64,000 bases of DNA from Methylobacillus methanolivorans (lineage in GTDB: Bacteria > Pseudomonadota > Gammaproteobacteria > Burkholderiales > Methylophilaceae): assembly GCF_020531845.1 (NCBI RefSeq), contig NZ_JAJAVF010000002.1:1461543-1525542 (forward strand), read 5' to 3'. The position numbers and the translations under genes were made by a program. Shown in pieces: positions 1-10,201 of the stretch. Below the pieces are notes generated by a model, which saw only the letters and a program-made list of their open reading frames with translations, was not told where the DNA came from and searched no databases. The stretch's first letter is position 1. Each line of letters starts with the position of its first letter.

Positions 1-567
1 GCCAGCGCGATTGACGCCATGACGCGAGACCGCGTCAAGCGCATCGTCCTAGTGCGCCCTGCTGTGGAAGCGGGCGAGCGACTTGGCTTTTTGCCCGGCG
101 ACCTTTCGCAGAAAGTCGACCCTTACCTGCGCCCACTTTACGATGCGCTATACGACTTAGCCGGCTATGACTCGGTCAACAAGATGTTCGAGCGCGGTGC
201 GATTGAGGTTGCCCCACTGGCTTATATGCGCGGTCGCACCCTGAACCAGAGCTTCATCATCCTGGATGAAGCCCAGAACACAACGCCAGAACAGATGAAG
301 ATGTTCCTCACCCGCATCGGCTTCGGCACCAAGGCGGTGATTACCGGCGATGTCACCCAGATCGACCTCGCACGCGGCCAGAAAAGCGGCCTGGTAGAAG
401 CGCAAAAAGTGCTCAAGGATGTACGCGGTATTGCCTTCTCACAATTCCTTTCAGAAGACGTCGTGCGCCACCCCTTGGTACAAAAGATCATCAATGCCTA
501 CGAGCGCTACGATAGCGAGCGCCATGCACAACCCAATTCCACCAAGCCTGAAGCAAGCAGGGAATAA
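1..567 (+). CDS. ybeZ: PhoH-like ATPase YbeZ, 3' part only
   Basis: This is the C-terminal part of a PhoH-family P-loop ATPase; the reading frame is open to base 1, so the start and the Walker A loop lie outside the window. The visible part contains the family blocks [30 protein letters not shown], the Walker B-like [20 protein letters not shown] and the sensor-like [10 protein letters not shown]. In other bacteria YbeZ works with the endonuclease YbeY on 16S rRNA maturation and ribosome quality control. The ybeY gene follows after 3 bases, so the two are surely co-transcribed. The short tail rich in polar residues after [10 protein letters not shown] is unremarkable. The family call is very secure. 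Confidence 0.95.
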   Translation, partial: ASAIDAMTRDRVKRIVLVRPAVEAGERLGFLPGDLSQKVDPYLRPLYDALYDLAGYDSVNKMFERGAIEVAPLAYMRGRTLNQSFIILDEAQNTTPEQMKMFLTRIGFGTKAVITGDVTQIDLARGQKSGLVEAQKVLKDVRGIAFSQFLSEDVVRHPLVQKIINAYERYDSERHAQPNSTKPEASRE

Positions 568-570
568 GTC

Positions 571-1023
571 ATGCCCAAGCTCGCCATGAGCGTGCAATAC
601 GCCACCGAAAGCAACAACAGCGTCCCCAGCGAGAAGCAATTCCGCAAATGGGCGCGGACCACCTTGCGCGTAGATACCGAAGCGACCTTGCGCATCGTTG
701 ACGAGGAAGAAGGACGCACGCTCAATCGTGATTATCGTGGTAAAGACTACGCGACCAATGTACTGACATTTCCGCTGACGGAAGAACCCTGGCTGATCGG
801 CGACATTATTCTTTGTGCTCCAGTGGTGGAAAAGGAAGCTCAAGAACAAGGCATCAGCCTAGAAGCGCATTATGCACATCTCACCGTGCATGGCATACTG
901 CACATGCACGGCTACGACCACGAAGAAGAGGCGCAGGCGGAACTGATGGAGTCGATAGAATCCTTCATCATGGTGCAGCTTGGCTATGTCGACCCTTATT
1001 TATCAGAAAAACAGAAGTCTTAA
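571..1023 (+). CDS. ybeY: Endoribonuclease YbeY
   Basis: YbeY is a single-domain metal-dependent endoribonuclease needed for maturation of the 16S rRNA 3' end and for 70S ribosome quality control in the cytoplasm. The 150-residue protein carries the diagnostic zinc site HGILHMHGYDH near residues 110-120 (three histidines in the H-x3-H-x5-H arrangement). The length is usual for the family. It sits between ybeZ (3 bases upstream) and corC (9 bases downstream), the standard proteobacterial order, and the spacing implies one operon. The N-terminal 25 residues are poorly conserved, so a start a few codons later cannot be excluded. Confidence 0.95.
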   Translation: MPKLAMSVQYATESNNSVPSEKQFRKWARTTLRVDTEATLRIVDEEEGRTLNRDYRGKDYATNVLTFPLTEEPWLIGDIILCAPVVEKEAQEQGISLEAHYAHLTVHGILHMHGYDHEEEAQAELMESIESFIMVQLGYVDPYLSEKQKS

Positions 1024-1032
1024 CCCATCATC

Positions 1033-1893
1033 ATGGCAGAACCCGACAAACGTAGTTCCAACGACAAACCACACTGGCTGGAACGCCTGACCAACTTCCT
1101 GCTACGCGAACCAGAAGACCGCGAGCAACTCATCGAACAACTCCACACTGCCTACGAAAACAGCCTCCTTGATGCCGACGCCCTTTCCATGATCGAGGGG
1201 GTACTACAGGTTTCCGAGATGCAGGTGCGCGACATCATGATCCCGCGCTCGCAAATGGATGTCATCGACATCACTGACCCGCCTGAGAAATTCATCCCCT
1301 TCGTCATTGAGGCTGCACACTCGCGCTTCCCAGTGATTGACGAAAACAAGGATGACGTCATCGGCATCCTGCTCGCTAAGGATCTACTGCGCTTCTACAG
1401 CGGCAAGGATTTTGACGTACGCGAGATATTGCGCCCCGCCGTCTTCATCCCAGAATCCAAGCGCCTGAATGTGCTCCTGAAGGAATTCCGCAGCAATCGT
1501 AACCATATCGCTATCGTTGTTGATGAGTACGGCGGTGTCGCGGGCATGGTGACGATTGAGGATGTGCTGGAGCAGATCGTTGGTGACATCGAAGACGAAT
1601 TTGACGAAGACGAAAACGAAGACAACATTATTCAGGATGCGCATGGACGCTATCGCGTCAAAGCACTGACCGAAATTGCCGACTTCAATGAGATTCTTGG
1701 TACCTCACTCAGCGATGAAGAGTTTTCTACCATTGGCGGCTTGGTCGTCAGCAAATTCCAGCACATGCCCAAGCGCGGTGAGGAAGTAAGCTTCGATGAT
1801 CTCAACGTCACAGTACTACGCGCGGATAGCCGACGCGTCTACTCTCTACTTATTGAAATCACTCCGCCAACACACACGGAAAATGAGATATAG
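1033..1893 (+). CDS. corC: CorC/HlyC-type CBS-domain protein
   Basis: This cytoplasmic protein belongs to the CorC (YbeX) family, linked to Mg2+/Co2+ homeostasis and, through its operon, to ribosome metabolism. At 286 residues it has the usual length. An N-terminal acidic segment is followed by two CBS domains (about residues 65-125 and 130-190), visible as VRDIMIPRSQMDVI and VVDEYGGVAGMVTIEDVLEQ. A very acidic linker (IEDEFDEDENED) leads into the C-terminal CorC_HlyC (transporter-associated) domain with GRYRVKALTEIADFNEILG. No membrane segment is present, as expected for this soluble branch. In many proteobacteria lnt follows directly; here three other genes have been inserted in between. 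Confidence 0.93.
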   Translation: MAEPDKRSSNDKPHWLERLTNFLLREPEDREQLIEQLHTAYENSLLDADALSMIEGVLQVSEMQVRDIMIPRSQMDVIDITDPPEKFIPFVIEAAHSRFPVIDENKDDVIGILLAKDLLRFYSGKDFDVREILRPAVFIPESKRLNVLLKEFRSNRNHIAIVVDEYGGVAGMVTIEDVLEQIVGDIEDEFDEDENEDNIIQDAHGRYRVKALTEIADFNEILGTSLSDEEFSTIGGLVVSKFQHMPKRGEEVSFDDLNVTVLRADSRRVYSLLIEITPPTHTENEI

Positions 1894-1990
1894 AAAGTTA
1901 CAAATTCAGCTATAACACCTTGTTGAATCAGGAACTTTAGATCAAAACACTTATCAAAATAGACTGATACCCTCGATAGGGAGTAACGTG

Positions 1991-2365
1991 ATGCGCATCG
2001 TGTGGCTTACCCTGTTGTTACCGCTATTTTCTTCCCCGGTGTTGGCAGAGGAGCATCAACCTCAGTCAAACACACCTATACCGACTGCTGAAACTGAGTT
2101 TATCGAGAACATCCATCAGTTTGACAAAGCCTCCATCATTGCCCAGTTTGGCGAGCCCGCTAGCAAGAAGGATTATCATCGTCCAGGTACTGATGAACTG
2201 ATGGCCTCGGTCTGGCAATACCATTACATCAATACCGACTTAGCAGGCAGCTATTACCAGACCACCGAACTCGATTTCGTCGGTGACAATGTCGTGATGG
2301 TAGTTTTCATGAACCATGATGGCAAGGACGCCGCCGCACCCAGCCACTTCACACCTGATCTTTAG
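1991..2365 (+). CDS. Small exported protein of unknown function
   Basis: I do not recognise a family. The protein has a clear Sec signal peptide (MRIVWLTLLLPLFSSPVLAE, cleavage expected after VLA) and a mature part of about 100 residues with a mixed polar sequence and no cysteines. Two start codons are possible: GTG at 1988 and ATG at 1991. The AGGGAG ribosome-binding site at 1978-1983 is 7 bases from the ATG but only 4 from the GTG, so I chose the ATG. The phrase 'IIAQFGEPASKKDYHRPGTD' resembles the start of SmpA/BamE-like folds, where a short helix is followed by a G-x-P turn, but this is only a hint. The gene stands alone, ending at a strong terminator. Confidence 0.75.
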   Translation: MRIVWLTLLLPLFSSPVLAEEHQPQSNTPIPTAETEFIENIHQFDKASIIAQFGEPASKKDYHRPGTDELMASVWQYHYINTDLAGSYYQTTELDFVGDNVVMVVFMNHDGKDAAAPSHFTPDL

Positions 2366-2385
2366 ATCGAATGCCCATTCAATAA

Positions 2386-2410
2386 AAAAGCCGGAATCAA
2401 TCCGGCTTTT
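2386..2410. terminator. Bidirectional intrinsic terminator
   Basis: A perfect 10-bp stem (AAAAGCCGGA / TCCGGCTTTT) with a 5-base loop lies between the convergent exported-protein gene and the chemotaxis receptor gene. A-runs on the left and T-runs on the right let it work for both strands. Confidence 0.85.
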
Positions 2411-2431
2411 GCTTTATCGGGAAAATAATCT

Positions 2432-4147
2432 CTAGAATTCGGTCCACTCATCTCCTGCGACCACAGCCGCTGCACCCGCCCCTGCATTGCCCACTGCTTT
2501 AACAGTAGAGGCAACCAGTTTAGGCTTGGGCTTATGCACAGCCACAGGCTTTGGTCGCGGTTTCGGCGCATGCTCAGTCACGGTTCGAGCTTGCCCACCG
2601 TTCACCTTGAACACACTCACCAATTGCTCCAACTTGTTGGATTGATCCTGCATTGCCTGTGAAGCAGCCGCAGCTTCTTCCACCAGCGCGGCATTCTGCT
2701 GTGTAACCTCATCCATTTGCACCACAGCTTGGTTGATCTGCTCAATACCGGTACTTTGCTCCGCACTTGCAGCGCTGATTTCACTGACGATATCTGTTAC
2801 TCGACGTACGCTTTCCACCACTTCGCTGATCGTCGCTCCAGCCTGTGCCACCAGCTTGCTACCAGCTTCCACACTCTCGACCGAATCTGTTATCAAGCCT
2901 TTAATTTCCTTGGCCGCATTGGCAGAGCGTTGCGCCAAATTCCGCACCTCACTTGCTACCACCGCGAATCCACGCCCCTGCTCTCCTGCACGCGCGGCCT
3001 CTACCGCAGCATTCAATGCCAAGATATTGGTCTGGAAGGCAATACCATCAATCACTCCGATGATGTCAGATATCCGTTTGGAAGACTCGGTGATAGTGCC
3101 CATTGTGCTAATCACCTGATCCACCACTTGCCCACCTTGCACTGCCACACTGGAAGCACTAACAGCGAGCTGGTTAGCCTGCCTTGCATTATCAGCATTC
3201 TGCTTCACGGTAGAGGTCAACTCTTCCATGGCAGACGCCGTTTCCTCCAGTGAACTGGCCTGCTCCTCGGTGCGGGATGACAAATCCAGATTGCCATTGG
3301 CAATTTCACCTGCACTGGTTGCAATAGACTCTGTCCCATGCCGGACATCGGCCACAATCTTGGCCAAGTTATCATTCATCTTGCCCAATGCTTGTAATAA
3401 CTGGCCAATTTCATCCTTGGAGCTCGCCTTGACCGTTGCCGTCAGATCGCCTGATGCCACCGTCTCTGCCAACTTCACTGCATCCGCAATCGGGCGGGTA
3501 ATGCCTTGGGAAAGACGCAACGCGCTGAATATACCTACACCCAAAGCAATCGCCCCCAATATCAGGAACCATAAACTACTGGAGTTTTTCACATCCTGTA
3601 TCTGATTACCGGCAGCATCGATAACACCCCGCTCAAAAGCAACAAAATCCTCAATCGCGGCAAAATAAACCTCACGCGCTGGCAGGAGTTCCATCCTGAT
3701 CCTTTGCTCCATGGTGGCAGCATCAATTGCCCGCTGGTCACGCAAGTTCATCAGCTCATCTCGGCGGCTGGCGAATGCCTTGAATTTTTCCTGGACATCA
3801 GCGAACTTGAGTTTAGCTTCGGGGTTGGAAATAGAGGACTCCAGCTTTCGACTCAGTTCGTTATTGATCTCGACTGTCTCTGCAATCTGCTTTTTATACA
3901 TGTCCACCATGACAGCGTCCTGCATCATCAATGCCGCATAAATGCGGATGCCATTCTGCTTCACATTTGATAGCCACTCTTGTGCCAGTCGCTCTTTTGG
4001 CAATTCGTCCGCCGTCACCTGCTTCGCAGTCTTGCCCACGACAGAGAGTTGCATTACGCCCATCCCAACGATGCTTATCAGCAAGAACAAAATGACTGCA
4101 AACCCCGCGCCTAATCTCGTTCCCACCTTCCAATCCGAAAATTTCAT
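2432..4147 (-). CDS. Methyl-accepting chemotaxis protein
   Basis: This is an inner-membrane chemoreceptor that passes ligand signals to CheA/CheW and so to the flagellar motor. Order: short cytoplasmic tail, TM1 (about residues 12-32), a periplasmic four-helix-bundle sensor of about 155 residues, TM2 (about 190-212), HAMP domain, then the long coiled-coil signalling domain with the hairpin tip [20 protein letters not shown] and [20 protein letters not shown]. The C-terminus ends EWTEF after a Pro/Lys-rich linker, which looks like the pentapeptide tether for the methyltransferase CheR. I moved the start to the ATG at 4147 because GGGAG lies 8 bases upstream; an upstream in-frame ATG at 4183 lacks such a site. 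Ligand unknown. It is an insertion in the usual corC-lnt order. Confidence 0.93.
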   Translation of the reverse strand: MKFSDWKVGTRLGAGFAVILFLLISIVGMGVMQLSVVGKTAKQVTADELPKERLAQEWLSNVKQNGIRIYAALMMQDAVMVDMYKKQIAETVEINNELSRKLESSISNPEAKLKFADVQEKFKAFASRRDELMNLRDQRAIDAATMEQRIRMELLPAREVYFAAIEDFVAFERGVIDAAGNQIQDVKNSSSLWFLILGAIALGVGIFSALRLSQGITRPIADAVKLAETVASGDLTATVKASSKDEIGQLLQALGKMNDNLAKIVADVRHGTESIATSAGEIANGNLDLSSRTEEQASSLEETASAMEELTSTVKQNADNARQANQLAVSASSVAVQGGQVVDQVISTMGTITESSKRISDIIGVIDGIAFQTNILALNAAVEAARAGEQGRGFAVVASEVRNLAQRSANAAKEIKGLITDSVESVEAGSKLVAQAGATISEVVESVRRVTDIVSEISAASAEQSTGIEQINQAVVQMDEVTQQNAALVEEAAAASQAMQDQSNKLEQLVSVFKVNGGQARTVTEHAPKPRPKPVAVHKPKPKLVASTVKAVGNAGAGAAAVVAGDEWTEF

Positions 4148-4388
4148 GCTATGACTCCCATTCTTTTCATATCGCTGGCGCACATTATCAACACAGCATT
4201 TAGCAAATGCTTGCCGGTACTCCCTGCATCAATACCATTTCGCCCTCATGTAGCAAACTGATAAGCGCTAAGTTATTTACTAACCCCATCACCAGGCTCA
4301 TGCAGTCTCTCAATTGGGAACGACGAAAAAGTCGTAATCTTTAATCCCGCCACTGCAATAAAGCAGGCATCCGCCCGTCACGGGCAAT

Positions 4389-4414
4389 AAAAAAGGCGAT
4401 GAAAACATCGCCTT
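4389..4414 (-). terminator. Intrinsic terminator of mscL
   Basis: A 9-bp stem AAGGCGATG / CATCGCCTT with an AAAA loop is followed, on the minus strand, by a run of six T residues, 20 bases after the mscL stop codon. Confidence 0.85.
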
Positions 4415-4435
4415 AGATCACGTACAGAATGAGGA

Positions 4436-4855
4436 TTATTTTTTCAATGCATCACGAATATCACGCAACAGCAGGATATCTTCCGGCGTAGCCGCTGGCG
4501 CAGGCTCTTCAGCTGTCTTAAGCTTATTGATCGCACGAATCAGCAGGAACACAGCAAACGCCACAATGAGGAAACTAACGACGGCATTAATGAACAAACC
4601 ATAATTCAGCGTCACGGCACCCGCAGCATGAGCTGCTGCTACCGAGGCGTAGGGAGGCGCAACTTCAGCGCCATCCTTGAGCACAATAAACAAGTTGCTG
4701 AAATCCACGTTACCGAGCAACAACCCAATCGGCGGCATGATCACATCATCCACCAGAGATTTCACGATAGAGCCAAAAGCCGCGCCGATGATGATACCCA
4801 CCGCCATGTCGACCACATTGCCGCGCATCGCAAACGCTTTGAATTCTTTAAACAT
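4436..4855 (-). CDS. mscL: Large-conductance mechanosensitive channel MscL
   Basis: MscL is the pentameric inner-membrane emergency valve that opens on hypo-osmotic shock. The 139-residue protein begins with the conserved [20 protein letters not shown] (amphipathic N-terminal helix and start of TM1), and TM1 continues through [20 protein letters not shown] with the gate glycines. A periplasmic loop (FIVLKDGA...) leads to TM2 ([20 protein letters not shown]) and a C-terminal cytoplasmic helix ([15 protein letters not shown]). I chose the ATG at 4855, preceded by GGGAG at a good distance, over the in-frame ATG at 4894. It is monocistronic and divergent from lnt. Confidence 0.96.
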   Translation of the reverse strand: MFKEFKAFAMRGNVVDMAVGIIIGAAFGSIVKSLVDDVIMPPIGLLLGNVDFSNLFIVLKDGAEVAPPYASVAAAHAAGAVTLNYGLFINAVVSFLIVAFAVFLLIRAINKLKTAEEPAPAATPEDILLLRDIRDALKK

Positions 4856-4980
4856 ATTATCTCCCATCAAAAACAGCCAGTTTGAGTAGCGCATGCATGC
4901 CGCATGCCTGATACCAGTTCGAGCCGCTATAATGCAATAAACAGCAAACTCCCGTCCAGTTTACTACCCCCGAGGCTTAC

Positions 4981-6474
4981 TTGAAACTTCCGCGCTTAGG
5001 CTTAGCTCATTTCCTTGCCCTGCTTGCAGGCGCATTCAGCGTCATTGGCTTTGCGCCTTTCTATGCTTACCCAGCCACGATCGCCGGGATAGCGGGCCTG
5101 ATTTACCTGTGGCATAAATCTGCAACTCCGGCGCAAGCCTGGTGGCTAGGCCTGGCGTTCGGGCTAGGCTTGTTTGGAGTCGGCATCTACTGGATCTATA
5201 TCAGCCTGCATGATTTTGGCGGCATGCCCGCAGCCATGGCAGTATTCGCTACCGTCATGCTGAGCCTGTTCCTGGCCCTGTTTCCCGCCGCTACTGGCTG
5301 GGCAGCCCAGAAACTAGGCAAGCTATGGCTCAGCATCCCGATATTATGGGTATTAAGTGAATGGGTAAGAGGCTGGATATTCACCGGATTTCCCTGGTTG
5401 CTATCAGGTTATTCGCAAATCCCTGGTAGCCCCTTGGCTGGCTTTGCCCCTGTGTTGGGCATCCATGGTGTATCAATAGCCACCGTTATCAGCGCCAGCC
5501 TGCTTGCTTCGATTGTCTTGCATAGGCAACAGCACGTGATGATGGCACGCAGTGCCTCCTTGCTGATCGTGCTATGGCTCGCCGGTGGGCTATTGAAGCT
5601 GCCGCAATGGAGCACACCTACAGGAGCACCGATTTCCGTTGCCTTGCTACAAGGCAATATTACGCAGGACCTTAAATGGGAAAACCAGACGCTACGCGAA
5701 ACCCTGCAACGCTACCTGGACATGACCCTGCAAACCCAGGCAAAACTCATCATCCTGCCCGAAACCGCCTTCCCGCTAATTTCCAGCCAGTTGCCAGCTG
5801 ACTACCTGCAACAATTGGCTGACCATGCACGGCAACAAGGCGGCGACATCCTCATTGGCACAGTTGAACATGAGCATGATCAGTTTTACAACAGCATGCT
5901 GAGCCTGGGCACCTCGCCGCAACAAGCCTACCGCAAGACCCACCTGGTGCCTTTCGGTGAATTCATTCCGCTGAAAAAAGTGTTTGGCTGGGTCTATGAA
6001 AACTGGCTGGACATCCCGCTCACTGATATGTCGCGCGGCGGTTTCCAGCAACGTCCGATGCACATTGCTGGGCAATCCGTTGCGATCAATATTTGTTACG
6101 AAGACGTATTTGGTGAGGAAATCATCCTGCAATTGCCCGAGGCTGGCCTATTGGTGAATACCAGCAACGATGCCTGGTATGGCGATTCGTTCGCTGCCTA
6201 CCAGCATTTGCAGATTGCCCAAGCCCGCGCCATAGAAAGCGCGCGCATGATGCTACGCGCCACCAATACTGGCGCCACCGCCATTATCCGGCCCGATGGC
6301 ACGCTGGCAGCCCATGCCCCCCACTTCACCACCATGATATTGGAAGGTGAAGCACAGAGTTATCAGGGTACGACACCTTATGTCCGCTGGGGTAACTGGC
6401 CAATATTGGTGCTCTTATTTACGGCACTGGGTCTTTTATGGCGCTATCGCGCCCGGCCTTTTGCCGCGCCCTAA
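4981..6474 (+). CDS. lnt: Apolipoprotein N-acyltransferase
   Basis: Lnt is the inner-membrane enzyme that adds the third acyl chain to the N-terminal cysteine of lipoproteins. The 497-residue protein has six to eight N-terminal membrane segments (about residues 5-210) and a periplasmic nitrilase-like domain (about 220-465). The catalytic triad is visible: Glu in IILPETAFP, Lys in YRKTHLVPFGEF, and Cys in INICYEDVFGEE. A last membrane helix and a basic tail close the protein. The start codon appears to be TTG, with GAGG five bases upstream; no better start exists nearby. A TATAAT at 4928-4933 is a plausible -10 element. Usually it sits next to corC; here it is separated by about 3 kb. Confidence 0.94.
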   Translation: MKLPRLGLAHFLALLAGAFSVIGFAPFYAYPATIAGIAGLIYLWHKSATPAQAWWLGLAFGLGLFGVGIYWIYISLHDFGGMPAAMAVFATVMLSLFLALFPAATGWAAQKLGKLWLSIPILWVLSEWVRGWIFTGFPWLLSGYSQIPGSPLAGFAPVLGIHGVSIATVISASLLASIVLHRQQHVMMARSASLLIVLWLAGGLLKLPQWSTPTGAPISVALLQGNITQDLKWENQTLRETLQRYLDMTLQTQAKLIILPETAFPLISSQLPADYLQQLADHARQQGGDILIGTVEHEHDQFYNSMLSLGTSPQQAYRKTHLVPFGEFIPLKKVFGWVYENWLDIPLTDMSRGGFQQRPMHIAGQSVAINICYEDVFGEEIILQLPEAGLLVNTSNDAWYGDSFAAYQHLQIAQARAIESARMMLRATNTGATAIIRPDGTLAAHAPHFTTMILEGEAQSYQGTTPYVRWGNWPILVLLFTALGLLWRYRARPFAAP

Positions 6475-6586
6475 AAAGAAGTAAAATCAAGCCCTTTTGC
6501 ACGCTTTGCTTACGCGATGAACTATTGGCCATCACACACGCTAAAGCGCGCTAACAAACCCAATTCAGACAAATAGTTAATACAAC

Positions 6587-7525
6587 ATGCTGACTTTTCA
6601 ACAGATCATCCTGACCCTGCAGCAATACTGGGACAAACAGGGCTGCGCGCTGCTGCAACCCTATGACATGGAGGTGGGGGCTGGTACTTCACATACCGCC
6701 ACCTTCTTGCGCGCACTTGGCCCGGAGCCATGGAAAGCCGCCTATGTACAGCCCAGCCGCCGCCCCAAGGATGGCCGCTATGGTGAGAACCCAAACCGCC
6801 TGCAACACTATTACCAGTTCCAGGTGGTGCTCAAACCCGCGCCCGACAATATCCTGGAGCTGTACCTGGGCTCACTGGAGGCATTGGGCTTCGATCTGAA
6901 GAAAAACGACATCCGCTTCGTTGAGGACGATTGGGAAAATCCAACGCTGGGTGCTTGGGGCCTGGGCTGGGAAGTCTGGCTCAATGGCATGGAAGTCACG
7001 CAATTCACTTATTTCCAGCAAGTGGGAGGCATCAACTGTCGCCCCATCACAGGGGAAATCACCTATGGTCTGGAGCGCCTGGCCATGTACCTGCAAGGCG
7101 TAGAAAACGTCTACGACCTGATTTATTCCAAGGGTATTAATGGCGCGCCTGATCTCAAATACGGTGATGTTTTCCACCAGAACGAGGTGGAGCAATCCAC
7201 ATATAACTTCGAACACAGCGACGCTGATTTCCTGTTCACCGCCTTCAATGCCCACGAAAAGAAGGCGCAGGAACTCATGGAGCACAAGCTTGCACTACCA
7301 GCCTATGAGCAAGTGCTCAAAGCAGCCCATACCTTCAACCTGCTGGACGCTCGCGGTGCGATTTCTGTCACCGAGCGTGCTGCTTATATCGGCCGCATCC
7401 GTAATCTGGCACGCGCCGTTGCTGCAAGTTATCTCGACAGCCGTGCCCGCCTCGGCTTCCCGATGGCGCCCAAGGAATGGGCAGATGAAGTATTGGCAGA
7501 ACTGGCAAAGAAAGCAGCAGCATGA
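6587..7525 (+). CDS. glyQ: Glycyl-tRNA synthetase alpha subunit
   Basis: This is the catalytic alpha chain of the bacterial alpha2beta2 glycyl-tRNA synthetase, which charges tRNA-Gly in the cytoplasm. The 312-residue sequence is nearly colinear with the family, for example [40 protein letters not shown] (class II motif 2 region) and [20 protein letters not shown] (motif 3). There is no obvious ribosome-binding site before the ATG, which is slightly unusual. The stop codon overlaps the glyS start by 4 bases (ATGA), a translational coupling that keeps the two subunits in balance. Confidence 0.98.
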   Translation: MLTFQQIILTLQQYWDKQGCALLQPYDMEVGAGTSHTATFLRALGPEPWKAAYVQPSRRPKDGRYGENPNRLQHYYQFQVVLKPAPDNILELYLGSLEALGFDLKKNDIRFVEDDWENPTLGAWGLGWEVWLNGMEVTQFTYFQQVGGINCRPITGEITYGLERLAMYLQGVENVYDLIYSKGINGAPDLKYGDVFHQNEVEQSTYNFEHSDADFLFTAFNAHEKKAQELMEHKLALPAYEQVLKAAHTFNLLDARGAISVTERAAYIGRIRNLARAVAASYLDSRARLGFPMAPKEWADEVLAELAKKAAA

Positions 7526-9624
7526 GCAACCTACTCGTAGAATTATTCGTTGAAGAACTGCCTCCCAAGGCCCTGAACAAACTGGGACAAGCATTTTCCC
7601 AAACCCTGTTCGATAGCTTGCAGACCCAAGGGTTGACTGCCGCCAGTTCAGCCATTACCCCTTATGCATCGCCGCGCCGCTTGGCAGTGCATATCACCGA
7701 TGTTGCCGCCAAGGCTGATGACAAGGCTGTAGCACAGAAGCTTATGCCAGCAAGTGTAGGCCTGGATGCTGACGGCAACGCTACACCTGCATTATTGAAA
7801 AAACTGGCTGCACTGGGTGCAGATGCTAGTGTAGTCAATCAACTTAAACGCGAGCACGATGGCAAGGCAGAAGTGCTGTTTCTTGACCTCACCGTTGCCG
7901 GAGCCACCTTGCCCGAAGGCTTGCAGAAGGCATTGGATGAAGCGATTGCCAAGCTGCCTATCCCCAAGGTGATGACTTATCAACTGCAAGATGGCTGGAG
8001 CAACGTCAACTTTGTACGTCCGGCGCATGGCTTGGTCGCATTGCATGGCAGCGAGATTATCCCGCTCAACACCCTGGGCTTGACCGCTGGCAACCAAACC
8101 CAAGGCCATCGTTTTGAAGCCACACAAAACCCCATCATGCTGCGCAATGCTGATAGCTACGCTGAGCAATTACAGCAAGATGGTGCCGTGATTGCCGGGT
8201 TCAAGGAACGCCGCGACGAGATTACACGTCAGCTGGAAGCCGCTGCCAGCAAACTCCATCTGCGCCCGATCGAAGATGAAGCTTTGCTGGACGAAGTCAC
8301 TGCCCTAGTTGAGCGCCCCAATGTGTTGGTCGGCCAGTTTGAAGCCGAATTCCTTGCGGTACCGCAAGAATGTCTGATCTTGACCATGAAGGCTAACCAG
8401 AAGTATTTCCCGCTACTGGATGCGCAAGGCAAGCTCACTAACCAGTTCCTCATTGTCTCCAACATCAGCCCGGCCGACCCCAGCGCCGTCATCGGTGGCA
8501 ATGAGCGTGTGGTGCGCCCACGCCTGGCCGATGCCAAGTTCTTCTTCGAGCAGGATCGCAAGAAAACCCTGGAGTCACGTATTCCCGGCCTGGGCAAGGT
8601 GGTTTATCACAACAAGTTGGGCTCGCAGGGCGAGCGCATCGCCCGCGTTAGCGGTATCGCCAACCTGATCGCCACCGCACTTGGTGACCCTGCACTTGCA
8701 GCGCAAGCCTCACAAGCAGCACAGCTAGCCAAGGCTGACCTCGTCACAGATATGGTGGGGGAATTCCCCGAGCTACAAGGCATCATGGGACGTTACTACG
8801 CCCAGCACGAAGGCTTGAGTGACGACATCGCCTATGCCATTGAGGATCATTACCGGCCGCGTTTTGCTGGCGACGAGTTGCCACGCAATCGCGTTGGCCT
8901 GGTTGTCGCGCTAGCTGACAAGCTGGAAACCCTGGTCGGCATGTTCAGCATTGGTGAAAAACCAACAGGCGAGAAAGATCCATTTGCGCTGCGCCGCCAT
9001 GCGATTGGCATCCTGCGCCTGCTCAATGATGGCAATATTGCGCTTGGGCTAGATACCCTGCTGGCACAAGCCCTGTCAGTGTTCCAGCACCAGTTTGACC
9101 GTGACGCCACCTTACAGGCACTGGATGAATTTATCTATGACCGCCTGGCAGGTAATCTGCGCGATGCAGGCCATAGCGCACAGGAAGTCGAGGCAGTGCT
9201 GGCCTTGAAGCCGCAATTGATCGCAGATATTTTCAAGCGCCTCAATGCCGTGCAAGCCTTTGCAGCGCTAACCGAGGCTCCCAGCCTGGCGGCCGCTAAC
9301 AAGCGTGTCGGCAATATCCTCAAGAAAGCAGAAGGAATTATCGAACCCAACATCAACCCTGCCTTGTTGCAGGAAGATGCAGAGCGGGCATTGGCACAAG
9401 CCCTGGGGCAAGTACAGCCACAGGCACAGCAAGCCTTTGCCGCTGGTAACTATACCGAGTCACTCAAGGCACTGGCAGCGCTAAAGGCCCCTGTGGATGC
9501 CTTCTTTGATCATGTTATGGTCAATGCCGACGACCCAGCCTTGAAGTCCAACCGCCTGGCTATGCTTGCCACCTTGCACCAGGCCATGAATCAGGTAGCC
9601 GATTTGTCCAGGCTCGCGGCATAA
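7522..9624 (+). CDS. glyS: Glycyl-tRNA synthetase beta subunit
   Basis: This is the tRNA-binding beta chain of the heterotetrameric glycyl-tRNA synthetase. It starts with the typical [20 protein letters not shown] and at 700 residues matches the family. Further conserved blocks are [15 protein letters not shown], the HD-like domain around [19 protein letters not shown] and [19 protein letters not shown], and the C-terminal anticodon-binding (DALR-like) region with [20 protein letters not shown]. Translation is coupled to glyQ through the ATGA overlap. gmhB follows after 31 bases and is probably in the same transcript. Confidence 0.98.
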   Translation: MSNLLVELFVEELPPKALNKLGQAFSQTLFDSLQTQGLTAASSAITPYASPRRLAVHITDVAAKADDKAVAQKLMPASVGLDADGNATPALLKKLAALGADASVVNQLKREHDGKAEVLFLDLTVAGATLPEGLQKALDEAIAKLPIPKVMTYQLQDGWSNVNFVRPAHGLVALHGSEIIPLNTLGLTAGNQTQGHRFEATQNPIMLRNADSYAEQLQQDGAVIAGFKERRDEITRQLEAAASKLHLRPIEDEALLDEVTALVERPNVLVGQFEAEFLAVPQECLILTMKANQKYFPLLDAQGKLTNQFLIVSNISPADPSAVIGGNERVVRPRLADAKFFFEQDRKKTLESRIPGLGKVVYHNKLGSQGERIARVSGIANLIATALGDPALAAQASQAAQLAKADLVTDMVGEFPELQGIMGRYYAQHEGLSDDIAYAIEDHYRPRFAGDELPRNRVGLVVALADKLETLVGMFSIGEKPTGEKDPFALRRHAIGILRLLNDGNIALGLDTLLAQALSVFQHQFDRDATLQALDEFIYDRLAGNLRDAGHSAQEVEAVLALKPQLIADIFKRLNAVQAFAALTEAPSLAAANKRVGNILKKAEGIIEPNINPALLQEDAERALAQALGQVQPQAQQAFAAGNYTESLKALAALKAPVDAFFDHVMVNADDPALKSNRLAMLATLHQAMNQVADLSRLAA

Positions 9625-9655
9625 TCGTGTCATTGCAGCCTAAGCGGGAACCATC

Positions 9656-10198
9656 ATGAAACTTGTCATTCTTGACCGTGACGGGGTGATCAACCACGAC
9701 AGTGCCCAATTCATCAAGAGTCCGGACGAATGGAAGCCCATCGCTGGCAGCCTAGAGGCTATCGCCCTGCTCAATCAACGCGGCTACCGCGTGGCGCTAG
9801 CCACCAACCAGTCAGGCATCGGGCGTGGCCTGTTCGACATGGCGACGCTCAATGCCATTCACGACAAAATGCACAAAGCACTCGCGCAGTTCGGCGGTCG
9901 CATTGATGCATTGTTTTATTGTCCGCATGCTGCCGATGCCAACTGCAATTGCCGCAAGCCAAAATCCGGCATGATAGAAGAAATCAGCAAGCGCTTCGGC
10001 ATGGACCTCAAAGGCGTTCCCAGCGTGGGAGATTCGCTGCGCGACCTCCAAGCCAGCGCCGCTTTCGGTGCGCAAACCATCTTGGTACGCACCGGCAAAG
10101 GCGAGAAAACCCTGGCTGCCGGTGGCATGCCCGATAACACCTGGGTCTGCGACGACCTGGCCGAGGCTGCGCGCCGCATTACTACCGAACTTGGTTAA
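9656..10198 (+). CDS. gmhB: D-glycero-beta-D-manno-heptose 1,7-bisphosphate 7-phosphatase
   Basis: GmhB removes the 7-phosphate in ADP-heptose synthesis for the LPS inner core. It is a HAD phosphatase: the nucleophile motif ILDRDGVIN sits at residues 4-12, the second motif is ATNQSGIGRG, and the zinc-binding loop is built from CPHAADANCNCRKPKSGM, which separates GmhB from related histidinol phosphatases. The last HAD motif is VGDSLRDLQA. Length (180 residues) is normal. The next gene, plsC, follows after 3 bases, so both envelope genes are likely translated from the glyQS transcript. Confidence 0.96.
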   Translation: MKLVILDRDGVINHDSAQFIKSPDEWKPIAGSLEAIALLNQRGYRVALATNQSGIGRGLFDMATLNAIHDKMHKALAQFGGRIDALFYCPHAADANCNCRKPKSGMIEEISKRFGMDLKGVPSVGDSLRDLQASAAFGAQTILVRTGKGEKTLAAGGMPDNTWVCDDLAEAARRITTELG

Positions 10199-10201
10199 TC
10201 C

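Noticed and set aside
4148..4435. Sigma-28 flagellar promoter before the chemoreceptor
   Set aside because: No convincing TAAA-N15-GCCGATAA arrangement was found on the minus strand; the region holds only the mscL terminator and AT-rich sequence.
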